From: JBFXCS01 sp050181915
GTDB taxonomy: Bacteria > Actinomycetota > Thermoleophilia > Miltoncostaeales > Miltoncostaeaceae
DNA length: 55,824 nt
Assembly: GCA_050181915.1 (NCBI GenBank)
Contig: JBFXCS010000005.1
Coordinates: forward strand, 1 to 55,824
Reading direction: 5' to 3'
The notes below the pieces were generated by a model. That model saw nothing but the letters and a program-made list of their open reading frames with translations. It was not told where the DNA came from and searched no databases. Made by a program: the position numbers and the translations under genes. Positions 46,610 through 55,697 of this stretch are shown in pieces; the stretch's first letter is position 1, and every line of letters starts with the position of its first letter.

Positions 46610-49600
46610 ATGAATGATCTTGGTACGGAGTCGATCTTGCTGCGCGTGATCGCCGTGTCGGCGGGCGCCGTGGACTACCTCCTGCGGGGTAGCGGCTGCG
46701 CCGGGCACGAGCACGCCCCCGACCGGGATGTCGAGCACGGCATCGACACCGGCGTAGACCGGGAGCACGTGCAGGAGCACGAGCAGACGCACGAACGCGG
46801 CCGGGCTGGCGCGGCGCGCTACTTCGCGGCCGGGGTGGAGAACGGGGAGCCGGCCGGGCGGTGGGGCGGGCGCGGGCTGGGGTTGTTCGGCATCCAGTCC
46901 GGCGCGCAGGCCTCCGAGGGGTTCGTGCGGTCGGTGTTCGGGAAGCTGCAGGACCCGCGCACCGGCGAGTCGTTGGGGCGGGCGCCGCGGCAGTTCAAGA
47001 CCACCGCGGAGCGGATCGAGGCGGCGTTGGCCGCGGAGCCGGACGCCACCCCGGAGCGGCGCCGCGAGCTCGAGCTGGCCGCGGCCACCGACGGCCGCAA
47101 GGCGGTCGCCTACTACGACTTCACCTTCGCCCCACCCAAGTCGGTGTCGGTGTACTACGCGGCCCTGTTGGCCGCCGGACAGTTCGAGGCGGCCGCGCAG
47201 GTGGCCCGCGCGCACGACCGGGCCGTCGAGACCGCGATGGCGTACGCGGAGGAGCACGTCGCTTACACCCGCACCGGCTACCACGGCCGCACCCACGACG
47301 GGCGCTCCGTGGGCCGTTACGAGGCGGGCGAGGGGCTGATCTGGACCGGGTGGAAGCACTCCACGAACCGGGAGAAAGAGCCGCAGCTGCACACCCATGT
47401 GGCGGTGCTCAACCGGCTGCGGACCCTGTCCGACGGGTTGATCCGGGCGCTGGACGGGCGCGGGATCCGGCCGGTGAAGGAGGCCATCGCCACCGCCTAC
47501 GACCGGGCGCTGGAGGAGGAACTCGTCACCGCCCGCGGGGTGGTGATGGCCGACCGCCCGGACGGCAAGGCCCGCGAGATCGTCGGCGTCGACCCGGAGT
47601 TGTGCGCGGAGGCCTCCACCCGTCGCGCCCAAACCCTGGCCAAGGCCGAGGAGCTGACCGCGATCTACATCGCCCGCAACGGCCGCGAACCGGACGCGGC
47701 CGCCCGCAAGGCAATCCTGACCGAGGCGGCCCTAGCGACCCGCCAACCCAAGGAGGGTTTGGCCGGGCCGGCCGCGGTGGCCGCGTGGGGCCAGCTGGAC
47801 CCGCAGCGGGCGGCCAACCTGGTGGCCACGGTGGAATCGGTGGCCGACGCGGCCGAGGCCGCGGCCACGGGCGGCCACCCCGACCGGACAGCCGGGCTGC
47901 GGCTGGACCCCACCGACCGTGCCCAGCGCCGCGCGCTGCTGGCCGCGGCGGTGGCCGATGTGCAGCACGAGTACGCCACCTGGACCGTCGGGAACCTGGT
48001 CGCGGCGATCGACCGCCGCATCGGCGCCCTGCCCGCCGAGGCGGCCGGGCAGGGCCGCCCGCTGTACCTGGAGGGGTTGGCGCGGGAGGCGGTCGCGCCC
48101 GGCAACGCGCACGAGGTGGTGTTGTTGACCGCGCCGGACCCGGTTCCGGTGCCGGCGGAGCTGTGCCGCCCCCAGGACGGCCGCAGCATTTTCCGGCCGC
48201 ACCTGGATGAGCGGTTCGCCACCCTGGACCAGCTGCAGGCCGAGGAGCGGATCGTCACCACCGCGCGACAGTTGACCGCGCCCGCGATCCGCGGTCCGGA
48301 GCTGGAGATGCTGCGGGTCGAGCTGGCCGCGGACGGGTTGGGCCCGGACCAGGTCGACGCCGTGACCGGGATCGTGTCCTCGGGGCGGGCCGGGGACGTG
48401 CTGATCGGCCCGGCCGGCACCGGCAAGTCCTACACCGTCTCGGCCCTAGCCCAGGTGTGGAGCGACCACGTCGGTGGGCGGGTGCTGGGGCTGGCGCCCA
48501 CGGAGATCGCCGCGCAGAACCTGGCCGAAGACGGGGTGGCGGCGATGAACACCGCCCGCTTCCTGGCCCTGTACGGCCCGGGCCCGGACGGTGAGCCGCC
48601 ACAGCACCGCGTGGGGCCCGGTGACCTGTTCATCGTCGACGAGGCCGGGATGTGCTCCACCGCGGACCGGGCCCAGATCGGCGACATCGTCACCTCCGGC
48701 GGCGGGAAGATCGTCGACACCGGGGACCACGCCCAGCTGACCTCAGTCGGCGCCGGCGGCATGCTCGCGCTGCTCGCCGCCGACAACGGGGCGTACGAGC
48801 TGGCCGAGGTCCACCGGTTCGCCAACGACTGGGAGCGCGACGCCAGCCTGCGGCTGCGCGCCGGCGACACGTCGGTGATCCCGGAGTACGAGGACCGCGG
48901 CCGGCTGCAGGCCGGGAACCGGGAGCAGATGCAGGCCGCCGCGGTCCGCGGCTACCTGGCCGACACCCTCGACGGCAAGGAGTCGCTGCTGATCGTGGGG
49001 AGCAACACCGACGCCGCCCTGCTCGCCGCCGAGATCCGAGACCGCTTGATCGAGTACGGCCGAGTTGCGGCGGAACCGCTCACCGAGCTTGGCGCGCGCG
49101 CCGACCGAGTCCCAGTGAGTGTCGGGGATGTGGTGCAGGCCCGACAGGTGGATCGCACCATCCGGGTGGACGGCGGCGGGATCGTGGCCAACCGGGCCAC
49201 CTATACCGTGCTCGGGCTCGACCAGGATGGGGCGTTGCGGGTCCGCGGCGCGCGCGGGGAGATCGCGCACCTGCCCGCCACCTACGTCCAGAACCATCTC
49301 ACGTTGGCCTACGCGAGCACGGTGCACGCGGCCCAGAGCCGCACCGTGGACACCAGCCACGCATTGCTGGACGAGGCGGCCGCCCGGGAGGCCGCCTACG
49401 TGGCGCTGTCGCGCGGACGGGACGCGAACACCGCCTACCTCGTCGCGCAGCGAGATCCGGACGAGCATCAGCCCGAACGGCTCGACGGAACCGCGGCCGG
49501 ACGGCTAGCAGGCGTGTTGGGCAATGTAGAGGCCCGCCACGCCGCGGAGGTCGAGCGGCGTATCGGGGCCCGGGACGGGGCGTCGCTGGCGTGGATCGGC

Positions 49601-51406
49601 ACCCAGTGGGACGAGGTGTCGAAGGACTCCGCGCGGGCCCGCTACACCGAGGCCCTGGCCGCGGTGTTGCCGCCGGACGCGGTCTGCCAGGTCACCGGGG
49701 AGGACGGGTGGCCGCGGCTGGTTCGGGCGGTGCGCGAGGCCGAGCTGAGCGGGCACAACGCCGCTACCCTGCTGTCGGGAGCGATCGAGGGCCGGCCCCT
49801 CGATGACGCGCACGCCATGACCGACGTGCTGCGCTGGCGAGTCCGAATGCTGGCCGCGGACCGCACCCCCGAGCAGCACGTCGAGCGCGGGGACTGGACG
49901 GCGTTGGCACCGCCGGTGGACGGCCCGGTCGGGCAGTTCTCCCACGAGCTCGCGGTGCTCGCCCAGAATCGCCAGCACGAGCTCGGCCAGGCCGCGCTCG
50001 AGACGCCGCCCGGGTGGGCGCTGGCCCAGCTGGGGCCGCCGCCGGGCTACGAGCAGCTGGCCGCGCAGATCGACGCCGGGATCCCGGTGCCCTCCGAGGC
50101 CGTCGACGAGGTCGCGGCCGCCCGCGTGGCGTGGGCGCAGCGCGCGGGGGCAGTGGCCGCCTACCGGGAGTTGCGCGGCATCGGCGAGGACGCCACCTCG
50201 ATCGGCGCCGCCCCCAGCCGGGAGCAGGAGTTTCACCGGCAGATGTGGACCCAGGCCGCCGTCGCGCTGGGCCAGGACGTCGACGCGGGCGCGGTCGACT
50301 ACCGCACCCTGCCGGATCTGGACCTGTACGGGGTGCGGGAGCGCTGGGCCCGGGAGCAGGCCTGGGCCCCGGAGTACGTGGCGGAGGAGATGCGCACCGC
50401 CTACGAGCTCGGGCGGGAGTACCGCGAGGACGCCGCCCTGGCCGGGGCCCGGCTCGCCACCCTGGAGCCCGACGATCCGGAGTGGGAGGCCACCGCCGAG
50501 CAGCTGGTCCGCAGCGAGCACCTGGCCGAGTTGCAGCTGGAGCGGGCGCGGCAGCTCGAGGACATCCACCACGCCCGCGGCGGCTGGCACGAGGCCACCG
50601 AAGAGGCTCAGATCGCCGATCAGGCCGCCCGCGACGAGCTCGCCCGCCGCGGCCTGCCCCCGCAGCGGGAGCTGGGCACCGGCGAGCAGCTGGAGCTGTT
50701 CGACCCGACCGACACCGTCGAGTCGGCCCGCGCGGTGGACGTGGACGGCGCGGTGGTGGAGCGGGACGCGACGCTCGACGTCGTCGATGAGCCGCAGCAC
50801 GATGCCGACGCCGAGCGCGGGGCGGATCGTGATGTCGATGCCGCGGCGCAGGATGCCGAGCGTGAGCCGGCCGTCGAGCGCGTCGTGGACGAGCCGCTCG
50901 CCGAGCTCGACGACGTCGAGCTCGAGGAGCAGCAGCTGGCGGCCGCAGAGGAGGTCCAGCGCGTCGCGGACCGCGTTGACGATGTCGAGCGCGAGCCTGA
51001 GTCGGCCGTCGAGGTCCACGACGTGGAGCAGCTGGCGTTGCTCGACGTCGAACGCAGCATCGTCGACCAGGTCGGAGCCGAGCCGCTGCGCGCCCCAGAG
51101 CTGGCGGCCGAGGCCACGGTCGAGGACTCGACGGCTGGGGAGCTGGAGCGGGCGCAGACGACGCTCGCGGAGGCGCGGCGGCAGGCCGAGGCGGCCGAGC
51201 GGCAGCGGGTCCAGCGTGAGGCTGCGGCCGCCGAGCGGGCCGCCCAGGCCGACGCCGAGGCGCGCGCCGAGGCCGAGCGGGCCGCCGAGGCCGAACGGGC
51301 CCGCCGTGACGAGGCCGAGCGGGAGCGGCAGGATCAGTCCGGGCGGGAGCGGCAGACCGAACAAGACCGCGGCGTCGACGACGATGAACTGGGCATCGAC
51401 TTCTGA
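46610..51406 (+). CDS. MobF (TrwC/TraI-type) relaxase-helicase
   Basis: A 1598-aa conjugative relaxase. The N-terminal relaxase domain has a candidate catalytic Tyr at 23 (AVDYLLRGSGC), ARYFAAG ... GRWGGRGLGLFG, APPKSVSVYYAALLAAG and the metal-binding triad EPQLHTHVAVLNR (near 258-270). A RecD2-like helicase follows, with Walker A IGPAGTGKSYTV near 600, Walker B FIVDEAGMCST near 675, and later YASTVHAAQSRTVDTSHALL plus AYVALSRGRDANTAYL. The last 500 residues are helical with acidic Val/Asp/Glu-rich and coiled-coil stretches. It nicks oriT, stays bound to the strand and unwinds it. Start ATG 46610 lies inside a palindrome. Confidence 0.95.
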   Translation: MNDLGTESILLRVIAVSAGAVDYLLRGSGCAGHEHAPDRDVEHGIDTGVDREHVQEHEQTHERGRAGAARYFAAGVENGEPAGRWGGRGLGLFGIQSGAQASEGFVRSVFGKLQDPRTGESLGRAPRQFKTTAERIEAALAAEPDATPERRRELELAAATDGRKAVAYYDFTFAPPKSVSVYYAALLAAGQFEAAAQVARAHDRAVETAMAYAEEHVAYTRTGYHGRTHDGRSVGRYEAGEGLIWTGWKHSTNREKEPQLHTHVAVLNRLRTLSDGLIRALDGRGIRPVKEAIATAYDRALEEELVTARGVVMADRPDGKAREIVGVDPELCAEASTRRAQTLAKAEELTAIYIARNGREPDAAARKAILTEAALATRQPKEGLAGPAAVAAWGQLDPQRAANLVATVESVADAAEAAATGGHPDRTAGLRLDPTDRAQRRALLAAAVADVQHEYATWTVGNLVAAIDRRIGALPAEAAGQGRPLYLEGLAREAVAPGNAHEVVLLTAPDPVPVPAELCRPQDGRSIFRPHLDERFATLDQLQAEERIVTTARQLTAPAIRGPELEMLRVELAADGLGPDQVDAVTGIVSSGRAGDVLIGPAGTGKSYTVSALAQVWSDHVGGRVLGLAPTEIAAQNLAEDGVAAMNTARFLALYGPGPDGEPPQHRVGPGDLFIVDEAGMCSTADRAQIGDIVTSGGGKIVDTGDHAQLTSVGAGGMLALLAADNGAYELAEVHRFANDWERDASLRLRAGDTSVIPEYEDRGRLQAGNREQMQAAAVRGYLADTLDGKESLLIVGSNTDAALLAAEIRDRLIEYGRVAAEPLTELGARADRVPVSVGDVVQARQVDRTIRVDGGGIVANRATYTVLGLDQDGALRVRGARGEIAHLPATYVQNHLTLAYASTVHAAQSRTVDTSHALLDEAAAREAAYVALSRGRDANTAYLVAQRDPDEHQPERLDGTAAGRLAGVLGNVEARHAAEVERRIGARDGASLAWIGTQWDEVSKDSARARYTEALAAVLPPDAVCQVTGEDGWPRLVRAVREAELSGHNAATLLSGAIEGRPLDDAHAMTDVLRWRVRMLAADRTPEQHVERGDWTALAPPVDGPVGQFSHELAVLAQNRQHELGQAALETPPGWALAQLGPPPGYEQLAAQIDAGIPVPSEAVDEVAAARVAWAQRAGAVAAYRELRGIGEDATSIGAAPSREQEFHRQMWTQAAVALGQDVDAGAVDYRTLPDLDLYGVRERWAREQAWAPEYVAEEMRTAYELGREYREDAALAGARLATLEPDDPEWEATAEQLVRSEHLAELQLERARQLEDIHHARGGWHEATEEAQIADQAARDELARRGLPPQRELGTGEQLELFDPTDTVESARAVDVDGAVVERDATLDVVDEPQHDADAERGADRDVDAAAQDAEREPAVERVVDEPLAELDDVELEEQQLAAAEEVQRVADRVDDVEREPESAVEVHDVEQLALLDVERSIVDQVGAEPLRAPELAAEATVEDSTAGELERAQTTLAEARRQAEAAERQRVQREAAAAERAAQADAEARAEAERAAEAERARRDEAERERQDQSGRERQTEQDRGVDDDELGIDF

Positions 51407-51449
51407 CCTGGCCCGGCCCGATGACGGTTACGCGTCAACGGGCTGGGGG

Positions 51450-52145
51450 TCAGCCGGTGTGCCGCTGGCGTTCATGGTCCGCGGCGATGAACTTCTCCAT
51501 CTTGCGGATGCCGGCCCGCCACCGGGCGTCGGCCATGATCTGCTCGCGGGGCCCGAAGTCGCCCGGGCAGACGCCGAACGTGTGACCGGCGATGTGCTCG
51601 GCCATCGGCGGATCGACGATCTCCTCATCGGCCGAGTGGTGGCCCGGTAGCGAATCCCAGGTGAACCCGAGGGCCTCGGTCGACTCTCGGATGAGCTGGC
51701 CGAGATAACGCCGCCAGGCAAAATCCGCGGCGTTGCTCAGCTTGTCGAAGTCGACCGGATGACGCGCGCCGGTCTCCAGCGCGATCGCGGTGCCGCCGAC
51801 GTAGAGATGGGTGTGCAGCCGCATCGTCGACTCGCCGGGCACCTGGTTGTGGGCGACAGCGGTGATCTCCAGGCGGGCCCGGACGGCGCGGCCGCGATGA
51901 CCGCCGGTGACGTAGCCGCCCTGGCGCTGCACGTCGCGGATGATCCCGCGCGCCAGGCTGGCGTAGACCTCCAGCAGCAGGTCGAGCTCGCGGTCCATCC
52001 GGTGGTAGGCGAACGCGTCGCCGACCAGCGACAGGCTGAGCGGGGCGTGGAAGTACAGGTCCAGCGCGTCCGCGGGCGGTGCGGCGTGGTCGGGGTCGAA
52101 CAGCAGGGTCGGGTCGACGTGGGTGTCCCCGTACACGGCCACCAC
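51450..52145 (-). CDS. Stand-alone relaxase-like domain protein
   Basis: A 231-aa protein from GTG 52145 (downstream GTG codons are alternatives; GGGGGAGG precedes). The order FHAPLSLSLVGDAFAYHRMD, QGGYVTGGHRGRAVRARLEI and STMRLHTHLYVGGTAIALET parallels the MobF core: KSVSV strand, the beta hairpin, and the LHTHV metal motif. The helicase and the N-terminal Tyr segment are absent. It could be a degenerate or regulatory relaxase relative acting on oriT or competing with the MobF protein. It faces the relaxase gene tail to tail. The homology is a judgement by eye. Confidence 0.55.
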   Translation of the reverse strand: MVAVYGDTHVDPTLLFDPDHAAPPADALDLYFHAPLSLSLVGDAFAYHRMDRELDLLLEVYASLARGIIRDVQRQGGYVTGGHRGRAVRARLEITAVAHNQVPGESTMRLHTHLYVGGTAIALETGARHPVDFDKLSNAADFAWRRYLGQLIRESTEALGFTWDSLPGHHSADEEIVDPPMAEHIAGHTFGVCPGDFGPREQIMADARWRAGIRKMEKFIAADHERQRHTG

Positions 52146-52277
52146 CTCCCCCGGCTTGCTCGACGGGCCAAGCCTGTGATGCTACGGCCACCCACTGACG
52201 ACTCCCAGCAACGACGAGCGGACCAGGCGCCGAAAACTGCCAGCTCGACGCCGGGCAACGCTGCTATACCCGTTGCT

Positions 52278-52687
52278 GTGAGCGACACGTGCAGCATCCC
52301 GGACAACATGTTCGGGCCGGTACCGGAGGAGTTCTTCGGGCTGCTCGGGCGGAGCTCATCAGGGCATGTCGACAGCGCCTTGGTGACTACGACCCGGCCT
52401 TCGCCGTGGCCGCAGTCGGGGTGCTGGATCGGGTGCGTGATGCGCTCTACCAGCGTAACGCCCTCGTGCACAGCCTCTGGCCAGCGCCCCGACCCAGTTC
52501 GGCCTACGGATGGCGCCCGCTGCCCAGAGCGCAGCGGCAGCGAGCGACGTCTCGGCAGCCCTACCAGTCCCTCGAGGTCACCACGGCGCAGTTGCGCGAC
52601 CTGATCGCCGGTTCTGTCGCGATCGTCGACGACCTCGACCGGCTCCGCGGCGATGCCTACCGCGCCCGCGCGCCACGGACGCTCTGA
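52278..52687 (+). pseudogene. HEPN-like protein with a probable frameshift
   Basis: From GTG 52278 one frame reads SDTCSIPDNMFGPVPEEFFG; a one-base shift near 52345 leads into AELIRACRQRLGDYDPAFAV, VLDRVRDALYQRNALVHSLW. The RNALVH segment is an Rx4H motif of HEPN-type RNases, inside the expected long helix pair. The span of 410 bases is not a whole number of codons, which supports an indel. An uninterrupted shorter version from GTG 52289 exists (132 aa). If intact in the living plasmid it may be a toxin or defence protein. Confidence 0.55.
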
Positions 52688-52716
52688 CGCAGGCTCCGCT
52701 GCCCTAGGCCGAGCGC

Positions 52717-53547
52717 TCAGCCCGACGGCGGCGTGGCGGCGGCTGCGGCGTCGCGGGCCCGGCGCCAGTCCAGATCAGCGGCGGCGGCCACGCGGTAGCC
52801 CGCCTGCCAGTACCGCGGGTGGATGATCTCGCCGCCAGCCCCGACACGGAAGTCGGCAGGGTCGGGGCGCTGCCCCGGGGTGTGCCGGTAGGGCGCAGGC
52901 GGGGGTTCCCCGCCGCGCGGGTCGGGCGGGTGGTCGTGTTCATGCACGTAGTGCTCGCCGGGGCGGCACCAGCGTTTCGGGATGGCGGCGGCGATGTTGG
53001 CCAGGGCGTCGCGGCGCCACCGGGTGTGCCACTCCGCGGCCGCGGTGGCGGCCGCGTCCGGGGCGTGCGCGGCGGCGTATGTGCGGCGCAGCCACACGAG
53101 TTCGATCACCGCGGGTGGGTGCAGCGCCCAGCAGTCAGGCAGCTGCGCGCGGGTGATCTCGTAGAACGGGCCGAGCACGGTCGCCACCCACTCGGCGAGG
53201 GCCTCCCACTCGGCGGCCGCCTCCTCGGCGGTCAGCGCCGGCCACTCCACCGGCGCCACCCCGGCGGGCGGGGTGGTGTCGGCGAGCACGTCGACCCGGC
53301 CGCCGAGCTCGGCGACCGCGTCATCCAGCCCGGCGACGCGGGGCAGGACTTGGGCTAGCAGGTCGGCGTTGTCGGCGACCGCGCCGGCGAGGCGGGCGAC
53401 GTCGGCGCGGGCGGCGCGGACCTCACCCGCCAGCTCGGACACGATCCGGTCCCGCCGCGGGCTCGCCGCTCCCCCGCCACCGGCCCGACCCGCCCCGCCG
53501 CGTCGGCCGGGCTCCGGGTCGGCGCCGTTACCGGTGTCGGTGCTCAT
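52717..53547 (-). CDS. DUF4913-family protein, last gene of the transfer operon
   Basis: A 276-aa protein. An N-terminal coiled coil (about residues 35-90, SELAGEVRAARADVARLAGA) is followed by a DUF4913 domain (EWEALAEWVATVLGPFYEIT, LPDCWALHPPAVIELVWLRR). A basic, Pro-rich end closes the protein. DUF4913 proteins accompany TraG-type coupling proteins on actinobacterial conjugative elements. Start ATG 53547, ten bases after the coupling-protein stop. Possibly an accessory of the coupling ATPase; activity unknown. Confidence 0.8.
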   Translation of the reverse strand: MSTDTGNGADPEPGRRGGAGRAGGGGAASPRRDRIVSELAGEVRAARADVARLAGAVADNADLLAQVLPRVAGLDDAVAELGGRVDVLADTTPPAGVAPVEWPALTAEEAAAEWEALAEWVATVLGPFYEITRAQLPDCWALHPPAVIELVWLRRTYAAAHAPDAAATAAAEWHTRWRRDALANIAAAIPKRWCRPGEHYVHEHDHPPDPRGGEPPPAPYRHTPGQRPDPADFRVGAGGEIIHPRYWQAGYRVAAAADLDWRRARDAAAAATPPSG

Positions 53548-53556
53548 TGACGGTGC

Positions 53557-55368
53557 TCATCGGGCGGGGCCGCGGCTGGTGGGCATCTGCACGAGCTGCC
53601 CGACCCGCGGGTCCGGGACCGCCCCCGCCGGCGCTGGCGGTGACGTCGGGTTGTCGAAGGCGGCACGCTCGCGGGCGACCCGGACGTAGCCGGGTTCGTA
53701 GGCCACGATCGCGGGGTGCCGTCCCAGCCCGAGCACGTAGGCGTGCCAGCGCGGCATGGCCGAGATGGTGTGCCCGGCCACCACCGGCTCCCGGGTGGGG
53801 GTGCGGGAGGTGGAGCGCGATTCGCGCCCGTCGGTGGCCTCGGACTCGCCGCGGGTGGTGCGCTGCACCCACCGCTCCCCCGCCAGATACGACAGCGCCT
53901 TGAGGTCCTCGGTCTTCGTGACCCCGGGCAGCACGATCTTGGTGGGCAGGTTCTCCCAGATCACCTCGGCGCGGTCGCGGCCCCAGGTTGTGGCGAACTG
54001 GGCCAGCGACTGCACGACCGCGCCCACGGTGATGCCCCAGCCGCGGGAGTCCGCGGCCCATCGGTCCAACGGGACCGGCGTGATGTTGGCGACCTCGTCG
54101 AGCACGAAGTTCAACGTCGGCGCCAGCCTGCCGTCTGGCTGGTCGGCGGCGATGCGTTGGGCCTCGTCGAACACGTACTCGGTCAGCGCGGTCAACAGCG
54201 GCGCCAGGCGGCGGTCCCCGGCCCCGCCGACCAGGTACAGGGTGCCGCGCCAGCGCAGGAACGCCGCCACGTCGAACGCCCCGGCCGGACCGGGCCGGCA
54301 GGCGGCGGCCACGGTCGGGGAGTCCATGAACCCGACGCAGGAGGTGACGGTGGCGAAGTAGCCGGTGCGGGTGTTGGCGGAGGCGCGTAGGTGGGTGCGC
54401 AGCGTCGGCACCCAGCCTTGGGGCACCCAGCGGGCGTGCCGGTCCAGCACGGCGACCGGTTCCGGGTCGTCGGGGTCGTTCGCCCAGCGCATGACCTGTT
54501 CCATGCCGCGGCGCTCGAGGGCGGCCGCGAGCAGGTAGCAGCGCAGGATCTCCTGGGCTTTGCCCGCCCAGAAGTCGGCGCGGGCGATCCCGGCCGCTCC
54601 CCCGCTGCCGCGCACCAGCGCCCACGCCCGCCGATCCGCCACGCCCTGGTCGGTGCAGCCGGAGATGGGGTCCCAGCAGAAGTCCGACCCGATCGCGCCC
54701 AGCAGCGACGGGTTGAACACCGCGGTCGGGCCGACCCGCTCGCGCAGCTGCCGGGTCATCACCACCAGCTCCGGTTTTGTGGACGGCACGACCGCGGCCC
54801 CGGGCGCGTCGAGCACCACGTTGACCAGGAACTGGGTCTTGCCCGAGCCTTGCGGGCCGACCACGCCGAACCCCCGGGCCCACGGCGAGTACACCGGCCG
54901 CGGCCGCGGCCGCCAGTTGCGCAGCCGGCGCCCCGGCCGCCACCCGCGCGGCCGCCACCGGTACCGGACCCGCAAGCCGCCGGAGACCAGGTGCCCGACC
55001 CGCCACCCGTAGTCGGTGACCGCCGCGTTCGGGCCGGCGACGGATCCGGGTGGGGCGGCGGCGCGGACCCCGGCGGCACCGGCGGTACGGTCCAGGTCGT
55101 GGCGGTCCAGCCAGCCGTCCGGGCCGCCCAGCTCCCGGCGAAACGCCCGGGTGGGCCCGAAGTACCACCAGCGATGGATCAGCGTGCCGCCGATCAACGT
55201 GATCGCGAGCAGGTAGCCGGTCTGAGCGGCGGCGCCGAAAGCCACCGACCCGGCGAACAGCGGCAGCACGTTGAGCGTCAGCCCGGCCAGGCCGAGCAGC
55301 ACCCCGCACACGATCAGGGCGCGGTGGGTGGTGCGCACCTCCGGGTCGGTCCTGCGGATCCCCATCAC
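53557..55368 (-). CDS. Type IV coupling protein (VirD4/TraG-like ATPase)
   Basis: A 603-aa membrane ATPase that brings the relaxase-DNA complex to the transfer channel. Two membrane helices lie near residues 17-60. Walker A VVGPQGSGKTQFL is near 170 and Walker B LNFVLDEVANITP near 420. The typical later strand GWGITVGAVVQSLAQFATTW and a Pro-rich tail follow. GTG 55368 overlaps the diguanylate cyclase stop; ATG 55365 is one codon later. There is no VirB4-like ATPase elsewhere on the plasmid, so either this protein works with a host- or helper-encoded channel, or transfer uses a simplified actinobacterial mechanism. Confidence 0.93.
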   Translation of the reverse strand: MMGIRRTDPEVRTTHRALIVCGVLLGLAGLTLNVLPLFAGSVAFGAAAQTGYLLAITLIGGTLIHRWWYFGPTRAFRRELGGPDGWLDRHDLDRTAGAAGVRAAAPPGSVAGPNAAVTDYGWRVGHLVSGGLRVRYRWRPRGWRPGRRLRNWRPRPRPVYSPWARGFGVVGPQGSGKTQFLVNVVLDAPGAAVVPSTKPELVVMTRQLRERVGPTAVFNPSLLGAIGSDFCWDPISGCTDQGVADRRAWALVRGSGGAAGIARADFWAGKAQEILRCYLLAAALERRGMEQVMRWANDPDDPEPVAVLDRHARWVPQGWVPTLRTHLRASANTRTGYFATVTSCVGFMDSPTVAAACRPGPAGAFDVAAFLRWRGTLYLVGGAGDRRLAPLLTALTEYVFDEAQRIAADQPDGRLAPTLNFVLDEVANITPVPLDRWAADSRGWGITVGAVVQSLAQFATTWGRDRAEVIWENLPTKIVLPGVTKTEDLKALSYLAGERWVQRTTRGESEATDGRESRSTSRTPTREPVVAGHTISAMPRWHAYVLGLGRHPAIVAYEPGYVRVARERAAFDNPTSPPAPAGAVPDPRVGQLVQMPTSRGPAR

Positions 55369-55697
55369 CGTCTCCTCTCCGCCCGGGCGGTGGACCGGGC
55401 GGTCACGCTACGACGCACACGTCGCGACAATGTGGCCGGTTCGACCCACCGGTCACCGGCAGGGCCCCGCCCGACCACGCCTCGAGCGCGGCGGGCCGGA
55501 GACGGGTCGAGCACGCCGGGGCCGTGTTCGCGGTAGCGGCGGGGCGCGACCCCGCCGATAGCGCCGGCCGGGCGCACCGGGTCCACGTCGGGGTCGAACA
55601 GCCGCCAGCCCTGACCGGCGGCCTTCGCCGCGTACATGGCGACGTCCGCCGCGCCCAGCCCTTCGGCCAGCAGCGTGGACCACCAGGCGTGCGGCCG
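55365..55697 (-). CDS. Diguanylate cyclase, C-terminal 110 residues (continues from base 1)
   Basis: Completes the gene that starts at ATG 642. This part holds the end of the GGDEF fold (AEGLGAADVAMYAAKAAGQG and WRLFDPD, the typical DxALYxAK segment), then a polar Arg-rich tail of about 65 residues. The frame is preserved across the circular join, 642 bases before and 333 after, both multiples of three. The stop overlaps the coupling-protein start. Confidence 0.92.
   Translation of the reverse strand, partial: RPHAWWSTLLAEGLGAADVAMYAAKAAGQGWRLFDPDVDPVRPAGAIGGVAPRRYREHGPGVLDPSPARRARGVVGRGPAGDRWVEPATLSRRVRRSVTARSTARAERRR

Noticed and set aside
49505..51364. 619-codon minus-strand open frame
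   Set aside because: It lies fully antisense to the helicase and tail of the MobF relaxase, has Leu/Gly/Arg-rich shadow composition and no motifs. High-GC codon bias on one strand creates it.
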